A stretch of DNA of 64,000 nucleotides from Paenarthrobacter sp. AR 02 (lineage in GTDB: Bacteria > Actinomycetota > Actinomycetes > Actinomycetales > Micrococcaceae): contig NZ_JAJUKH010000005.1 of the NCBI RefSeq assembly GCF_021538675.1, positions 62,001 to 126,000 of the forward strand, in the 5' to 3' direction. A program made the position numbers and the translations under genes. This document shows, in pieces, positions 1 through 10,911 of this stretch. The notes beneath the pieces are model-generated. The model saw only the letters and a list, made by a program, of their open reading frames with translations, had not been told where the DNA came from and ran no database searches. The first letter of the stretch is position 1. Every line of letters starts with the position of its first letter.

Positions 1-3
1 GCT

Positions 4-1113
4 GTGATTGCACTTTTGATCGGCGCCGGCGTCGCCCTCCTGGTCGCCCTCATCGGGACGCCCTTGTTCATCAAGTTCCTTGTGGCCAAGAGCTACGGCC
101 AGTTCATCCGCGACGACGGACCGACATCGCACCACACCAAGCGCGGCACACCCACTATGGGCGGGACCGTGGTGGTGGCTGCTGTCCTCATCAGTTACTT
201 TGCTACCCACCTGGTCATGTGGATGATGAATCCCCGCTCTCCGGGACCATCCGCCTCCGGGCTGCTTCTGCTGTTCCTTATGGTCGGCATGGGCTTTGTG
301 GGCTTCCTCGATGACTACATCAAGATTTCCAACAAGCGGAGCCTGGGCCTCAATGCCCGGGCCAAGCTGATCCTGCAGGCAGCCGTCGGCATCATCTTCG
401 CGATCCTGGTCCTGCAGTTCCCCAACGAAAACGGGCTCCGCCCAGCCTCGACCCAGATCTCCCTCGTGCGGGACATTCCCTGGCTTGACCTTGCCTTCGG
501 TGGCACCGTGGTTGGCGCCATCCTGTTCGTGCTCTGGTCCAACCTGATCATCACCGCTGCCACCAACGGCGTGAACCTCACCGACGGACTCGACGGTCTG
601 GCGGCGGGCGCATCCATCATGGTCTTTGGCGCCTACACCATCATGGGAATCTGGCAAAGCAACCAGGCTTGTGGATCCCCGCGCGAGGCAGGAAGCGGCT
701 GTTACCAGGTTCGCGACCCCATGGACCTGGCCCTGCTGGCTGCCATTCTCAGCGCGGCCCTGGTGGGTTTCCTCTGGTGGAACACGTCACCGGCAAAGAT
801 CTTCATGGGAGACACCGGCTCCCTGGCCATTGGCGGAGCCGTTGCAGCCTTCGCCATTCTCTCCCGTACCGAGCTCCTGCTGGCCCTCATCGGCGGCCTC
901 TTCGTGCTGATCACCTTGTCCGTGATCATCCAGGTGGGCTTCTTCAAGCTCAGCGGTGGCAAGCGTGTCTTCAAGATGGCGCCCCTGCAACACCACTTTG
1001 AATTGAAGGGCTGGGCCGAAGTGACGGTAGTGGTCCGGTTCTGGATCCTTGCCGGGCTCTTCGTGGCCGCAGGCTTGGGAGTTTTTTACGCTGAATGGGT
1101 GGTACTGCTGTGA
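4..1113 (+). CDS. mraY: Phospho-N-acetylmuramoyl-pentapeptide-transferase MraY
   Basis: Transfers phospho-MurNAc-pentapeptide from UDP to undecaprenyl phosphate, giving lipid I at the inner face of the membrane. The 369-residue polytopic protein has the family signatures in order: [12 protein letters not shown] near residues 43-54, the Asp pair of FLDDY at about 103-104, [10 protein letters not shown] near 193-202, and HHFELKGW near 330. Length is normal for the family. The GTG start lies at the fourth base of the window, so any ribosome binding site is cut off, but the N-terminus ([13 protein letters not shown]) is family-like and probably complete. Its TGA overlaps the GTG of murD, so the two are translationally coupled within the division and cell-wall cluster. 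Confidence 0.97.
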   Translation: MIALLIGAGVALLVALIGTPLFIKFLVAKSYGQFIRDDGPTSHHTKRGTPTMGGTVVVAAVLISYFATHLVMWMMNPRSPGPSASGLLLLFLMVGMGFVGFLDDYIKISNKRSLGLNARAKLILQAAVGIIFAILVLQFPNENGLRPASTQISLVRDIPWLDLAFGGTVVGAILFVLWSNLIITAATNGVNLTDGLDGLAAGASIMVFGAYTIMGIWQSNQACGSPREAGSGCYQVRDPMDLALLAAILSAALVGFLWWNTSPAKIFMGDTGSLAIGGAVAAFAILSRTELLLALIGGLFVLITLSVIIQVGFFKLSGGKRVFKMAPLQHHFELKGWAEVTVVVRFWILAGLFVAAGLGVFYAEWVVLL

Positions 1114-2696
1114 ATGAAAGCCCGGAATCAATCGCGTCCGCCGAAGATTCAGTCGCTGACAGGCTGGACGGACTCACCAGCTGGGACGCCGACTGGAGCG
1201 GCCTGCGCGTAGTGGTCACGGGGATTGGCGTGTCAGGCTTCTCAGCCGCCGACACCCTGATCGAGCTCGGCGCGAAAGTGGTGGTGGTTGATGCTGCCAC
1301 GACAAGCCGTGCAAAAGCCCAGGCCGACACCCTGAAAATCGTGGGTGCCGTCGACGTGCTGTTGGGCGAGGAAGCGGTCAACACCCTTCCCCTGATCGAC
1401 GGCGAACTTCCCGAGCTTGTTGTGACATCGCCTGGCTGGCGGCCGGACCAGGCCCTCCTGGCCGCGGCCAAGCGCAAGCACATTGCCGTGTGGGGCGATG
1501 TTGAGCTTGCCTGGCGCCTGCGCGTCCGGGCGGGACACAAAACAGCCGATTGGCTCGCCATCACCGGCACCAACGGCAAAACGACCACTGTTGGCATGAC
1601 GGAATCCATGCTTCAAGCAGCCGGGCTGAAGGCCATCGCCGTCGGCAACGTAGGCACCCCGATCCTCGATGCCCTCCGGGATCCCGTGGACTACGATGCC
1701 TTCGCGGTCGAGCTCTCCAGTTTTCAGCTGCACTGGAGCCACTCACTGTCACCGGTGGCGAGCGTTTGCCTCAACGTGGCCGAAGACCACGTGGACTGGC
1801 ATGGTTCGTATGCCTCGTACCTCGCTGATAAGGCCAAAGTGTACGAGAACACCCAGAAAGCTGCCGTCTACAACGCGGAGCAGATCGAAACCGAGCGGAT
1901 GGTGGAGAATGCGGACGTCGTAGAAGGCTGCCGTGCCATCGGGTTCACCACCAACACCCCGTCGATCAGCATGCTGGGCGTGGTGGATGGTCTCTTGGTG
2001 GACCGTGCCTTCATTGCCGAACGCAAGGACTCCGCCGCCGAGCTCGCCGCCATGTCCGATCTCGGTCCGGTGGCTCCGCGCCACATGGTGGCCAACGCCT
2101 TGGCCGCCGCCGCGCTGGTCCGCGCGTACGGGGTTGAGCCGGCAGCAGTGAAGCAGGGCCTGGCCAACTACCTGCCGGGCGCCCACCGCATCCAGTTGGT
2201 GGCCAAACACAACGACATCCTCTGGATCAACGATTCAAAGGCCACCAATCCGCACGCTGCCTCCGCGGCACTTTCGGCCTTCCAGAACGTCGTGTGGATT
2301 GCCGGTGGCCTCTCCAAGGGCGTCAACTATGACGACCTGGTCAAAGAGCATGCCCGCCGCCTGAAGGCAGTGGTGCTGATAGGTACCGATACTGAAGCAC
2401 TGGAAGGCTCCCTGCAGCGACACGCAGCGGATGTCCCCGTGATCGTGCAGCCCAAGGGCGACACTGAAAGGGTGGAGACCGCAGCCGGTAATGCCGCGTC
2501 GCCTATCTACGGCGAGGCTGTCATGGCCCAAGCCGTCGCTGCTGCTGCCACTGTTGCAGCGCCAGGCGACACCGTGCTCATGGCACCGGCGGCAGCATCC
2601 ATGGATCAGTTCTCTTCCTACGCTCACCGTGGCGACGCTTTCGTCCAAGCAGTTCGCGAGCTTGTGGAAGGGCAGGCACCGACCACCGAGGAGTAA
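1110..2696 (+). CDS. murD: UDP-N-acetylmuramoylalanine--D-glutamate ligase MurD
   Basis: Cytoplasmic ATP-dependent Mur ligase that adds D-Glu to UDP-MurNAc-L-Ala. An N-terminal Rossmann domain ([15 protein letters not shown]) precedes the ATP loop GTNGKTTT at about residues 154-161; the central block ELSSFQLHW and the C-terminal block [10 protein letters not shown] with GGLSKG are Mur-ligase signatures. The GTG at 1110 is preferred because it overlaps the mraY stop (GTGA); an ATG at 1095 is in frame and would add five residues. About 528 residues, slightly long because of an N-terminal extension of roughly 30 residues. ftsW begins 2 nt after its stop. Confidence 0.96.
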   Translation: MNESPESIASAEDSVADRLDGLTSWDADWSGLRVVVTGIGVSGFSAADTLIELGAKVVVVDAATTSRAKAQADTLKIVGAVDVLLGEEAVNTLPLIDGELPELVVTSPGWRPDQALLAAAKRKHIAVWGDVELAWRLRVRAGHKTADWLAITGTNGKTTTVGMTESMLQAAGLKAIAVGNVGTPILDALRDPVDYDAFAVELSSFQLHWSHSLSPVASVCLNVAEDHVDWHGSYASYLADKAKVYENTQKAAVYNAEQIETERMVENADVVEGCRAIGFTTNTPSISMLGVVDGLLVDRAFIAERKDSAAELAAMSDLGPVAPRHMVANALAAAALVRAYGVEPAAVKQGLANYLPGAHRIQLVAKHNDILWINDSKATNPHAASAALSAFQNVVWIAGGLSKGVNYDDLVKEHARRLKAVVLIGTDTEALEGSLQRHAADVPVIVQPKGDTERVETAAGNAASPIYGEAVMAQAVAAAATVAAPGDTVLMAPAAASMDQFSSYAHRGDAFVQAVRELVEGQAPTTEE

Positions 2697-2698
2697 CA

Positions 2699-4000
2699 AT
2701 GGTCAGCACGCCCACCCGCACCCGCGGCAAAGCGCCACGGGACGGGAAACCCGAGGCGTCGCCCGCGTCGGCGAAGAAGCCTTCCGGGCTCCGCCGGCTC
2801 CTGCGCAACTTTTGGGACAGCCTCGAGGGCAAGGACAGGGCTCCGAACAGCTCCACCTATTACCTGATCCTCGGTTGCGCCCTGGCACTGACGGCCATCG
2901 GTGTCATGATGGTCCTCTCCGCTTCCAGTGTCGAGGCAATTTCCGAAGGCAAGTCACCCTACGCCGATGCCCTGAAGCAGGCCATGTTCGGAGTCCTGGG
3001 TGCTTTGGCCATGTACGTCATCTCGCGAACCAACGTGAACTGGATGAAACGGTTGTCATGGTGGGCACTTGGCGCTGTGGTGGTTCTCCTCGCGCTCGTC
3101 CAGGTCATGGGCAACAGCGTCAACGGCAATAAGAACTGGATCGACATCGGCGGCGTGACGCTCCAACCCTCCGAGACGGCCAAATTGGTCCTCTGTGTCT
3201 GGATCGCCGCCGTGCTGGCCCGCAAGCAGAAGCTCCTGCATCGTTGGTGGCACGTCATCATTCCAGTCGTTCCAGGCGCAGGGCTGGTGATCGCCCTGGT
3301 GATGCTCGGAAACGACCTCGGAACGGTGATTGTTATTGCCGCCATCACGGCGGCGGGGCTCTTCTTCGCCGGCGTTCCCGGCAAGATGCTTGCCCTCGCC
3401 GGCGCAGTCGGGGTCGCGGGCGCCATCCTGGGGACCGTCAGCAGCGCGAACCGGATCTGTCGTATCACCTCCTGGCTTGGTACTGCCTCCGCCTCCTGCA
3501 AGGCCGATTTCGATTTCGACTTCCAATCCACCAACGGCATGTACGGCCTGGCACAGGGAAGTTGGACCGGTCTGGGCCTCGGACAAAGCCGGCAGAAGTA
3601 CAACTGGCTTCCCGAAGCACACAATGACTTCATCTTCGCCATCATCGGCGAGGAACTGGGCCTGGTGGGCACCATTGTGGTCCTGGTCCTTTTCGCGATC
3701 CTTGGCATCGCCATCTTCCGCGTCGTGGTCCGGCAGACGGACCCGTTCCAGCGCACGCTCGCTGGCGGCATCATGGTGTGGCTCCTGGGCCAGGCAAGCA
3801 TGAACATGGCGGTCGTCACCCAGCTGCTTCCCGTCGTCGGGGTTCCACTGCCGTTCATCTCGTACGGTGGTTCTGCGCTGGTGATGTCCCTATGTGGCGT
3901 GGGCGTAGTCTTGTCCTTGGCCCGAAGCCAGTTGCCGCCGCAGCAGCGGCCCCGTTTCCTCCCGCGCCGTTCTCCGAAAACCGCACGAAAGCGTACTTAG
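2699..4000 (+). CDS. ftsW: Peptidoglycan glycosyltransferase FtsW (SEDS family)
   Basis: SEDS-family glycosyltransferase that polymerises lipid II at the septum, normally with a class B PBP. A Lys/Arg-rich cytoplasmic N-terminus of about 55 residues is followed by about ten membrane segments. SEDS signatures seen are the GNDLGTV stretch, HNDFIFAIIGEELG, and the C-terminal PFISYGGSAL. There is an extended periplasmic loop with two Cys (residues in RICRIT...SASCKAD). The C-terminus is basic. The gene starts 2 nt after murD and ends 6 nt before murG, consistent with one transcript. Assignment to FtsW rather than RodA rests mainly on the cluster context. Confidence 0.95.
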   Translation: MVSTPTRTRGKAPRDGKPEASPASAKKPSGLRRLLRNFWDSLEGKDRAPNSSTYYLILGCALALTAIGVMMVLSASSVEAISEGKSPYADALKQAMFGVLGALAMYVISRTNVNWMKRLSWWALGAVVVLLALVQVMGNSVNGNKNWIDIGGVTLQPSETAKLVLCVWIAAVLARKQKLLHRWWHVIIPVVPGAGLVIALVMLGNDLGTVIVIAAITAAGLFFAGVPGKMLALAGAVGVAGAILGTVSSANRICRITSWLGTASASCKADFDFDFQSTNGMYGLAQGSWTGLGLGQSRQKYNWLPEAHNDFIFAIIGEELGLVGTIVVLVLFAILGIAIFRVVVRQTDPFQRTLAGGIMVWLLGQASMNMAVVTQLLPVVGVPLPFISYGGSALVMSLCGVGVVLSLARSQLPPQQRPRFLPRRSPKTARKRT

Positions 4001-4006
4001 CACTTC

Positions 4007-5125
4007 ATGACTCCTGAATCCCTTACTGCCCGCAAGCCCCTGTCCGTTGTCCTGGCCGGCGGCGGAACGGCAGGGCACATCAGCCCCCTGCTGGCTATCG
4101 CTGATGCCTTGAGGGACAGGCGACCCGACGCCGCCATCATGACTGTCGGTACGCCGTCGGGCATGGAAACCCGGCTCGTGCCGGCCGCCGGCTACGAGCT
4201 GTCAACGATCGACCGGGTCCCGTTTCCGCGGCGACCTTCCGCCGACCTGCTGAGGCTTCCCGGGCGCATGGGTGCCGCGATCAAGCAGGCCCGGCGAATC
4301 CTGACTGATGCGGACGCGGATGTCCTGGTGGGAGTGGGCGGCTACGTTTGCACACCCATGTATCTGGCAGCCCGGAAACTGGGGATCCCCATAGTCATCC
4401 ACGAGGCCAACATGAAGGCCGGCTTGGCCAACAAGGTGGGCGCGAGGTTCACCGAATATGTGGCTGTCGCCTTCTCCGGGACCCGCCTCCGGGGCGCACG
4501 GCACGTAGGCATGCCCATGCGTCGTGCCATCTCCGGACTCAACCGGGCCGCGGCAGCTCCTGCGGCCAAGGCGTCGTTGGGTTTGGACCCGGTGCAACCG
4601 ACGCTGATTGTCACCGGTGGGTCATCCGGCGCCCAGAGCATCAACCGTTCCATCGCCGCCTCCTTGCCGGCACTGGCTGCGGCCGGGATCCAGACATTGC
4701 ACATCACCGGCAACGGCAAGTCGGTATTGGACGACGACGGCGGTCTCCTCGCCGCTCCCGGCTACCGGCAAGTGGAGTACGTCGACGGGATGGAGAACGT
4801 CTATGCCGCTGCCGATGTCCTGTTGGCCCGCGCGGGCGCCGGGACGGTCAGCGAAGTGGCTGCCGTGGGAGTTCCTGCGGTGTTCGTGCCCTTGCCCATC
4901 GGGAACGGAGAGCAGGCCTTGAATGCTGCTCCCTTGGTGGACGCCGGGGGAGCCCTCTTGGTTGACGACAAAGACCTGAGTCCGGCGTGGCTGGAAACGG
5001 AACTCATTCCGCTTCTGTCGGACCCAGCACGGCTCAGCGACATGGCCCGCAAGTCCGAGGCCCTTGGTATCAGAAACGCCGATCAGCGCATGGCTGATCT
5101 TGTCTTGGAAGCGGTATCCGCATGA
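4007..5125 (+). CDS. murG: UDP-GlcNAc:lipid I N-acetylglucosaminyltransferase MurG
   Basis: GT28 glycosyltransferase that adds GlcNAc to lipid I, giving lipid II at the inner membrane face. The N-terminal glycine loop [10 protein letters not shown] lies near residues 18-27. The second Rossmann half contains [10 protein letters not shown] and the UDP-sugar binding segment [23 protein letters not shown]. At 372 residues it has normal length. The ATG lies 6 nt after ftsW, and its own stop overlaps the murC ATG (ATGA). Confidence 0.96.
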   Translation: MTPESLTARKPLSVVLAGGGTAGHISPLLAIADALRDRRPDAAIMTVGTPSGMETRLVPAAGYELSTIDRVPFPRRPSADLLRLPGRMGAAIKQARRILTDADADVLVGVGGYVCTPMYLAARKLGIPIVIHEANMKAGLANKVGARFTEYVAVAFSGTRLRGARHVGMPMRRAISGLNRAAAAPAAKASLGLDPVQPTLIVTGGSSGAQSINRSIAASLPALAAAGIQTLHITGNGKSVLDDDGGLLAAPGYRQVEYVDGMENVYAAADVLLARAGAGTVSEVAAVGVPAVFVPLPIGNGEQALNAAPLVDAGGALLVDDKDLSPAWLETELIPLLSDPARLSDMARKSEALGIRNADQRMADLVLEAVSA

Positions 5126-6492
5126 CCAACAGCATCGCCCCCCTCGAGTCCCTCGGCCGTGTCCACTTCATTGGCATCGGCGGCGTGGGTATGTCCGCCG
5201 TGGCCCGGATCATGGTGGCGCGGGGTGTGCCCGTCAGCGGCACGGACGCCAAGGACCTGCCCGTCATGCATGACCTCGCCGCGGCGGGTGCCCGTATTGC
5301 AGTGGGCTATGACGCCGGGAACCTGGGCGATGCCCAAACCATCGTGGCCGGTTCGGCAATCCGCGCGGATAACCCTGAACTGGCCGCCGCGAGGGCTGCG
5401 GGACTGCCTGTCCTGCACCGGTCCGAGGCGTTGGCAGCCACCATGGCCGGGCACCGCGTGGTCACGGTGGCCGGCACGCATGGCAAGTCCACCACCACCT
5501 CCATGATCGCGGTCCTGCTCAAGGAAGCGGGGCTTGACCCCTCTTTCGCCATTGGCGCCAATGTCCCGGCCCTGGGTGTCAATGCCGCCCATGGAGCCTC
5601 GGATATCTTCGTGGCGGAGGCCGACGAGTCGGATGGCTCCTTCCTGAATTACCGCCCCCTCATTGCTGTTGTCACCAACGTCGAAGCCGACCATCTGGAC
5701 CATTACGGCACGCCCGAGGCCGTGTTCGCTTCCTTCGACAATTTTGCCGCGCTCCTGCCGGCCGATGGAGTGCTGCTGGCTTGCGCTGATGACGCCGGTG
5801 CCCGCGCCCTGGCGGAACGCACAACCGCGAAGGGGGCCACCCGCGTTCTCACATATGGAACAGCGGACGACGCCGACATCAGGCTTCACGACGACGGTCC
5901 GGGTGCCGTGACGGTAGCGGTTGGCGCCGATACCCACTCGCTGGACCTTCAGGTACCGGGGCGGCACAACGCGCTGAACGCGGCAGCCGCGTTCGCGGTC
6001 GCCGTCGAACTTGGTGTGGCCCCCGAAGCAGCGGCAGCGGCACTGGGGCATTTCACCGGAGCCTCGCGAAGGTTCGAACTCAAGGGAGAAGGCAGGGGAG
6101 TGCGGGTCTACGACGACTACGCCCACCACCCCACGGAAGTCCGCGCTGCCCTGTCGGCCGCGCGTTCCGTAGCCGGTGGCAGCAGAGTTCACGTCCTCTT
6201 CCAGCCGCACCTGTTTTCCCGGACGCGTGAATTCGCCACCGAGTTCGCAGAGGCACTGGCCGCGGCTGACACTGCCCTGGTCCTGGATATCTATCCAGCC
6301 CGCGAAGACCCTGTTCCGGGCGTCACCAGCGCATTGATCGCCGATCATTTGACCAACGGCCGCCTTGTGGGGGCCAACGAGGCCGTGGAAGCAGTGGTTG
6401 CTGCGGCAGCTGAGGGCGACGTGGTCCTGACGGTAGGGGCGGGCGACGTCACGGCTTACGGGCCAGCGATCGTTGGAGCCCTGGGTGGCTAG
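5122..6492 (+). CDS. murC: UDP-N-acetylmuramate--L-alanine ligase MurC
   Basis: First Mur ligase of the stem-peptide pathway, adding L-Ala to UDP-MurNAc. The N-terminal GIGGVGMSA loop is at about residues 18-26, the ATP loop GTHGKSTTT at about 119-127, and the DDYAHHPTE and FQPHLFSRT motifs of the C-terminal domain are present. 456 residues, normal length. The start overlaps the murG stop (ATGA) and the end overlaps ftsQ. MurC before MurD in the pathway but after it on the DNA is the usual cluster order. Confidence 0.96.
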   Translation: MTNSIAPLESLGRVHFIGIGGVGMSAVARIMVARGVPVSGTDAKDLPVMHDLAAAGARIAVGYDAGNLGDAQTIVAGSAIRADNPELAAARAAGLPVLHRSEALAATMAGHRVVTVAGTHGKSTTTSMIAVLLKEAGLDPSFAIGANVPALGVNAAHGASDIFVAEADESDGSFLNYRPLIAVVTNVEADHLDHYGTPEAVFASFDNFAALLPADGVLLACADDAGARALAERTTAKGATRVLTYGTADDADIRLHDDGPGAVTVAVGADTHSLDLQVPGRHNALNAAAAFAVAVELGVAPEAAAAALGHFTGASRRFELKGEGRGVRVYDDYAHHPTEVRAALSAARSVAGGSRVHVLFQPHLFSRTREFATEFAEALAAADTALVLDIYPAREDPVPGVTSALIADHLTNGRLVGANEAVEAVVAAAAEGDVVLTVGAGDVTAYGPAIVGALGG

Positions 6493-7342
6493 CACCCGCA
6501 AACCGACGTTCAGGCCCGGGGCGGACTCGCCCGTGGGCAAGGCCGGCGGTCCGCGCAGCGAGGGCCCGGGCGGTGTCATCAGCGCCCAACGGTCCGTCGA
6601 GCCTGAAGAAAAAACGTCGGATAACGTCATTGCGTTTCCGGAGCCAAAGGGGAAACGCAAGCGAAGAATCGTGCTGTGGACGGTCTCGCTTGTCGTGGCC
6701 TTCGTTGCCGTGCTCATGGCGGCGGCGGTCTTTTCCCCGGCCCTTGCCGTTCGGACCATCACCGTGGACGGCACCACGCTCCTGACACCTGATGCCGTCC
6801 AAAAAGCGCTGTCAGGCCTGGACGGCAAACCGCTTCCACAAGTCAACGAGAAGGAAGTCAACGAGCTCCTGAAGCCGTTGATCCAGGTCCGGTCGGCCAC
6901 CATCGAGGCGCGGCCGCCGTCGGAGTTGTTGGTGCACGTCAACGAACGGGTACCTGTGGCCTTGTTGAAACAGGGTGACAGCTATGTGATGGTCGACGTC
7001 GACGGCGTGCAGCTGGGTGCCACCAAGGACCAGGCCGCTGTGGCTTTGCCCTTGATCGACGCTGGCGCCGGCGCAACCAACACGGAGTTGTTCAAGGCGA
7101 TAGCCGCCGTTTTGGACACACTGCCTCCCGACGTCCTGGCCCGCATGTCCACAGCATCCGCAGCGTCCCCGGATGCGGTTGAACTAAAACTCGTGGACGG
7201 AAAGACGGTAGTGTGGGGCAATGCCGAGGACAGGGAACTGAAGGCGAAGGCACTTGAAGCGCTGCTGAAGATGCCTGCGGACCCGAAGGTACCCGTGAGC
7301 GTTTACGACGTCAGTGTCCCGCGGCATCCGTTCACCAAATAG
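6485..7342 (+). CDS. ftsQ: Cell division protein FtsQ
   Basis: Bitopic divisome protein that scaffolds FtsL/FtsB. From GTG 6485 it has a cytoplasmic tail of about 60 residues ending in basic KGKRKRR, one membrane segment at about 62-83 (VLWTVSLVVAFVAVLMAAAV), a POTRA domain starting at VRTITVDGTTLLTPDAV, and a beta domain with PPSELLVHVNERVPVA. GTG 6485 is chosen because GGAG at 6475-6478 lies 6 nt ahead and it overlaps the murC stop; a TTG at 6473 is an alternative. About 285 residues. As is usual in actinobacteria, no ftsA lies between it and ftsZ. Confidence 0.93.
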   Translation: MASTRKPTFRPGADSPVGKAGGPRSEGPGGVISAQRSVEPEEKTSDNVIAFPEPKGKRKRRIVLWTVSLVVAFVAVLMAAAVFSPALAVRTITVDGTTLLTPDAVQKALSGLDGKPLPQVNEKEVNELLKPLIQVRSATIEARPPSELLVHVNERVPVALLKQGDSYVMVDVDGVQLGATKDQAAVALPLIDAGAGATNTELFKAIAAVLDTLPPDVLARMSTASAASPDAVELKLVDGKTVVWGNAEDRELKAKALEALLKMPADPKVPVSVYDVSVPRHPFTK

Positions 7343-7461
7343 AGCAGCACAGGGAAAGTAGACTCGCGCCGGCGGCAGCCTTATTTCACGGCAATGACAC
7401 GACACGCGCAAGCGGTCATTGCATGTGGGAACCAGAGGAAATACCGTCGCTGTAGAGTTAC

Positions 7462-7490
7462 TTGACATAACTATAACCTTCAACTAGAGG
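7462..7490 (+). promoter_or_regulatory. Candidate ftsZ promoter
   Basis: In the 217-bp gap between ftsQ and ftsZ, a perfect TTGACA (7462-7467) is followed after 17 nt by TAGAGG (7485-7490). The surroundings are AT-rich compared with the flanking genes. Transcription would start near 7497, giving a leader of about 60 nt for ftsZ. The -10 lacks the final T, so this is a candidate only. Confidence 0.5.
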
Positions 7491-7559
7491 GTTAAGGTCC
7501 AAGTATTCAAGTTGGACTCGATCAGTTTCGCTATAGGACACAAGCAAGGGGCACGAAAC

Positions 7560-8780
7560 GTGGCAGCACCGCAGAATTACTTGGCCGTCATCAAGGTCGT
7601 CGGCATCGGCGGCGGTGGCGTGAACGCAGTCAACCGCATGATCGAGGTGGGCCTTCGGGGCGTCGAGTTCATCGCCATCAACACCGACGCGCAGGCGCTG
7701 CTCATGAGCGACGCCGACGTCAAGCTTGACGTCGGACGCGAACTCACCCGTGGCCTCGGCGCCGGAGCAAACCCTGAGGTCGGCAAGCAGGCCGCAGAAG
7801 ACCACGCCGACGAGATCGAAGAAGTTCTCCGGGGTGCGGACATGGTCTTCGTCACCGCTGGCGAAGGCGGCGGTACCGGAACCGGTGGCGCCCCTGTCGT
7901 CGCGCGCATCGCCCGCTCCCTGGGTGCGCTGACCATTGGCGTGGTGACCAGGCCGTTCACGTTCGAAGGCCGTCGTCGCGCGGGCTCCGCAGAGGCCGGC
8001 ATCGACGCTCTGCGCGATGAAGTCGACACCCTGATCGTGATCCCCAACGATCGCCTCCTGTCCATCAGCGATCGCAACGTCTCCGTCCTGGACGCCTTCC
8101 GTTCCGCGGACCAGGTGCTGCTGTCCGGTGTCCAGGGCATCACCGACCTCATCACCACGCCCGGCCTGATCAACCTTGACTTCGCCGACGTGAAGTCCGT
8201 GATGCAGGGCGCAGGTTCAGCCCTCATGGGTATCGGCTCCGCCCGTGGCGAAGACCGTGCTGTCAAGGCCGCGGAACTGGCCATTGCTTCCCCGCTGCTG
8301 GAGGCTTCCATCGACGGCGCCCACGGCGTCCTGCTCTCCATCCAGGGCGGCTCGGACCTCGGCCTGTTCGAAATCAACGAGGCCGCCCGCCTGGTCCAGG
8401 AAGTGGCCCACCCCGAGGCCAACATCATCTTCGGTGCCGTCATTGACGACGCCCTGGGCGACGAAGCCCGCGTCACTGTCATTGCTGCAGGCTTCGACGA
8501 CGTCAAGGCAACTTCTCCTTCGATGGACCAGTCGCGCCCGGCCCAGAACCCCGTCCCCGCCGAGCGTCCCGCTGCTCCGAACAGCGCTCCCTCCAGCGCA
8601 GCTGCACCGCAGCACGCGACGGCCGGCATCGGTGCCGCAGGATTGGGCAACTGGGGCCAGCAGCGTCCCGCCGCCCTGCCCGCAGACTCAGGTTTCGACG
8701 TCGACCTTCCCGCCGTGGTGGAACCGGATCTCACCGGAAGCCGCTCGGATGACCTCGACGTTCCCGACTTCCTGAAGTAA
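7560..8780 (+). CDS. ftsZ: Cell division protein FtsZ
   Basis: Tubulin-like GTPase that forms the Z-ring. The N-terminus [19 protein letters not shown] and the tubulin signature [10 protein letters not shown] (about residues 103-112) are clear. A flexible linker rich in Pro/Ala follows the GTPase and C-terminal domains, and the conserved tail ends [10 protein letters not shown], the partner-binding peptide for SepF. GTG 7560 is chosen over the upstream in-frame ATG 7512 because the actinobacterial FtsZ N-terminus begins there and AAGGGG lies just ahead. 406 residues. Confidence 0.98.
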   Translation: MAAPQNYLAVIKVVGIGGGGVNAVNRMIEVGLRGVEFIAINTDAQALLMSDADVKLDVGRELTRGLGAGANPEVGKQAAEDHADEIEEVLRGADMVFVTAGEGGGTGTGGAPVVARIARSLGALTIGVVTRPFTFEGRRRAGSAEAGIDALRDEVDTLIVIPNDRLLSISDRNVSVLDAFRSADQVLLSGVQGITDLITTPGLINLDFADVKSVMQGAGSALMGIGSARGEDRAVKAAELAIASPLLEASIDGAHGVLLSIQGGSDLGLFEINEAARLVQEVAHPEANIIFGAVIDDALGDEARVTVIAAGFDDVKATSPSMDQSRPAQNPVPAERPAAPNSAPSSAAAPQHATAGIGAAGLGNWGQQRPAALPADSGFDVDLPAVVEPDLTGSRSDDLDVPDFLK

Positions 8781-8806
8781 AGCCGCGTCCGGAGAGTCAG
8801 TACCTG

Positions 8807-9520
8807 GTGTTTTGGTGGCGTAATGAAGTACTGCCCGGCGTCTCCGTAGCCTTTACGGACAGGGACGCCGGGAACCTGGCCCTCCACGTCGGGGATGACC
8901 CCGGTGAGGTCCTGGACCGGCGGGCCCGCCTCGACCAAGCCGTTGGCTTGGGCGCCGGGCGCTTCCAGTACATGAATCAGGTCCACGGAAACACGGTGGA
9001 GTTCATCGAAGTCCCTGGCCAGGGCCCCACCGCGGATGCCATGGTCTCCCGAGGGACTTACGCCCACACGGCACCGCAACCCTTGGCGGTGATGGTTGCA
9101 GACTGCGTGCCTGTGGTCCTGGTGGGTGCGGATTCCGGAAACCAGCCCATCATTGCCGCAGCCCACGCGGGGCGTCCAGGTGTCGCCTCGGGCGTTATCC
9201 CCGCAACCGTCGCGGAGATGCGCCGGCGGGGAGCTACGAGCATCAGGGCTTGGCTGGGCCCGTCAATCTGCGGTTCCTGCTATGAAGTGCCGGCAGAATT
9301 GCGGGCCACCGTGGCCGCTGACGTGCCCGCGGCGTGGGCATCCACGTCATGGGGAACCCCGGCCTTGGATCTTCCAGCCGGAGTGCGCTCCCAATTGGCC
9401 GCGGCGAACGTGGCTGTGGAGTATTCGGGGGAGTGCACGTTGGAAAACGACAATCTTTTCTCGTACCGGAGGGACAACCGTACCGGTCGATTCGCAGGTT
9501 TGGTGTGGACGCATGACTAG
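8807..9520 (+). CDS. pgeF: Peptidoglycan editing factor PgeF (YfiH/laccase-domain family)
   Basis: Member of the copper-oxidase-like YfiH family, described as removing wrongly incorporated L-Ser muropeptide precursors (PgeF) and also reported with purine nucleoside phosphorylase-type activity. The metal-ligand set is present: His60 in MNQVHGN, Cys100 in ADCVPVV and His120 in AAAHAGRPGV. 237 residues, normal length. The GTG at 8807 follows GGAGAG at 8791. It sits between ftsZ and yggS, the common actinobacterial order, and its stop overlaps the yggS start. Confidence 0.9.
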   Translation: MFWWRNEVLPGVSVAFTDRDAGNLALHVGDDPGEVLDRRARLDQAVGLGAGRFQYMNQVHGNTVEFIEVPGQGPTADAMVSRGTYAHTAPQPLAVMVADCVPVVLVGADSGNQPIIAAAHAGRPGVASGVIPATVAEMRRRGATSIRAWLGPSICGSCYEVPAELRATVAADVPAAWASTSWGTPALDLPAGVRSQLAAANVAVEYSGECTLENDNLFSYRRDNRTGRFAGLVWTHD

Positions 9521-10241
9521 CTCTGACAACGATCCTCGTACCGCGGAACTGGCGGAACGACTGGCCGCCGTGGCGGGCAGGATCGAAACGGCAACCGCGG
9601 CCGCCCATCGGACCGATCCGCCGCGGTTGATCGTGGTCACCAAGTTCCATCCCGCCGCGGACGTCCGGCGCCTGGCATCCCTGGGAGTCGCGGATGTCGG
9701 CGAAAACCGTGACCAGGAAGCCGCTGCCAAATCAAGTGAGCTCGCTGGCGTTGATGTCCGATGGCACTTTATCGGGCAGCTCCAAAGCAATAAGGCCAAG
9801 TCGGTTGTCAAGTACGCGTCGTCCGTCCAATCAATCGACCGCGTCCAACTCGTTGATGCGCTGGCCAAAGCCATGGCGCGCGAACAGGATGGTACGGGCC
9901 GCGCGGACCTCGACTGTTTCATCCAGGTCAGCCTGGAGGACGACGCCGGTGCTCACCGTGGCGGTGCCGGCCCGGCCGACGTCGAGGTTCTCGCCGAAAA
10001 GATCCAATCAGCCGGCGGCTTGCAGCTCTCCGGCCTGATGGCCGTAGCACCCTTGGGTGCCGATCCCGAGGCGGCCTTCGAAAAGCTCGCAGGAATTTCG
10101 GCCGCCCTCACCTCAATCCACCCCGATGCGACGGCCATGTCCGCGGGCATGAGCCAGGACCTGGAAGCCGCAATTAAGTTCGGGGCGACACACCTGAGAA
10201 TTGGCTCCGATATTCTCGGTTCCCGTCCGGCCGTGGGGTAG
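9513..10241 (+). CDS. PLP homeostasis protein, YggS/PLPBP family
   Basis: Pyridoxal-phosphate binding protein without known catalysis that buffers free PLP. The PLP lysine is Lys44 in VVTKFHPA; other family blocks are VADVGENRDQEA, WHFIGQLQSNKAK and the C-terminal SAGMSQDLEAAIKFGAT with IGSDILGSR. 242 residues. The ATG at 9513 is chosen because it overlaps the pgeF stop and the protein N-terminus fits the family; reading further upstream would run through pgeF in another frame. Confidence 0.92.
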   Translation: MTSSDNDPRTAELAERLAAVAGRIETATAAAHRTDPPRLIVVTKFHPAADVRRLASLGVADVGENRDQEAAAKSSELAGVDVRWHFIGQLQSNKAKSVVKYASSVQSIDRVQLVDALAKAMAREQDGTGRADLDCFIQVSLEDDAGAHRGGAGPADVEVLAEKIQSAGGLQLSGLMAVAPLGADPEAAFEKLAGISAALTSIHPDATAMSAGMSQDLEAAIKFGATHLRIGSDILGSRPAVG

Positions 10242-10326
10242 CGTCAAAGTATTGGAATGACGGGCCGGGGTTCCGATGTGTCAAGTCATGGCGGCCCGCC
10301 TACTGCAGAAACGATAGGAGTGCACC

Positions 10327-10863
10327 ATGGCTGGCGCTCTGCGCAAGACAATGATCTATCTTGGGCTCGCCGACGGCGATGAACACTACGAATCTGAGCA
10401 GGCAGCCGCCTCGCACCCCGACGAAGAACGCCCCCAGGCACAGGAACGGGAAGAGCGCCGTGCGCCTGCTCCCGTCCGGGAAGTTGTCCGTGAAATGCCC
10501 ACTGTTGACGCCGAAGAGGAATACCGCGCACCTGTGACACCCATTAAGCGTGCGGCGTCCAGCCGCGAAGATGCCTCTGGCCTGAGGCAGATCACCACCG
10601 TCCATCCCCGCTCGTACAACGACGCCAAAGTCATCGGTGAAAGTTTCAGGGATGGCATCCCCGTCATCATGAACGTGACCGACATGGGCGAAGCGGACGC
10701 GAAGCGCCTTGTGGACTTCTCCGCAGGACTGGTCTTTGGCTTGCATGGCAGCATCGAGCGGGTGACCAACAAGGTCTTCCTGCTGTCGCCGTCGTATGTC
10801 GAGGTCATCGGAGATGACAAGAAGGCCAGCGAAACGCAGGCCAGCTTCTTCAACCAAAGCTGA
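10327..10863 (+). CDS. sepF: Cell division protein SepF
   Basis: Membrane-tethering partner of FtsZ that substitutes for FtsA in actinobacteria. It starts with the amphipathic N-terminal helix ([13 protein letters not shown]), followed by an acidic and Arg-rich linker to about residue 85, then the SepF core ([49 protein letters not shown]). 178 residues. The ATG 10327 is preceded by AGGAG at 10316. A stem-loop follows the stop at 10879. Confidence 0.96.
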   Translation: MAGALRKTMIYLGLADGDEHYESEQAAASHPDEERPQAQEREERRAPAPVREVVREMPTVDAEEEYRAPVTPIKRAASSREDASGLRQITTVHPRSYNDAKVIGESFRDGIPVIMNVTDMGEADAKRLVDFSAGLVFGLHGSIERVTNKVFLLSPSYVEVIGDDKKASETQASFFNQS

Positions 10864-10878
10864 CAAGAGTCTTTCAAG

Positions 10879-10908
10879 GATGCCAGGCGGGTCTACCTGC
10901 CTGGCATC
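10879..10908 (+). terminator. Stem-loop after sepF
   Basis: GATGCCAGGC (10879-10888) pairs with GCCTGGCATC (10899-10908) around a 10-nt loop that itself can extend the stem. The 3' side has only a weak T content (TGTGTTG), so it may be an imperfect terminator or attenuator between sepF and yggT. Confidence 0.5.
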
Positions 10909-10911
10909 TGT

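Noticed and set aside
5083..6942. Very long minus-strand open frame opposite murC and ftsQ
   Set aside because: It is the reverse-strand shadow of strongly supported genes in high-GC DNA; its composition is typical of antisense frames.
7577..9166. Long minus-strand frame opposite ftsZ and pgeF
   Set aside because: Shadow of two clear genes; no domain recognisable and no start signal.
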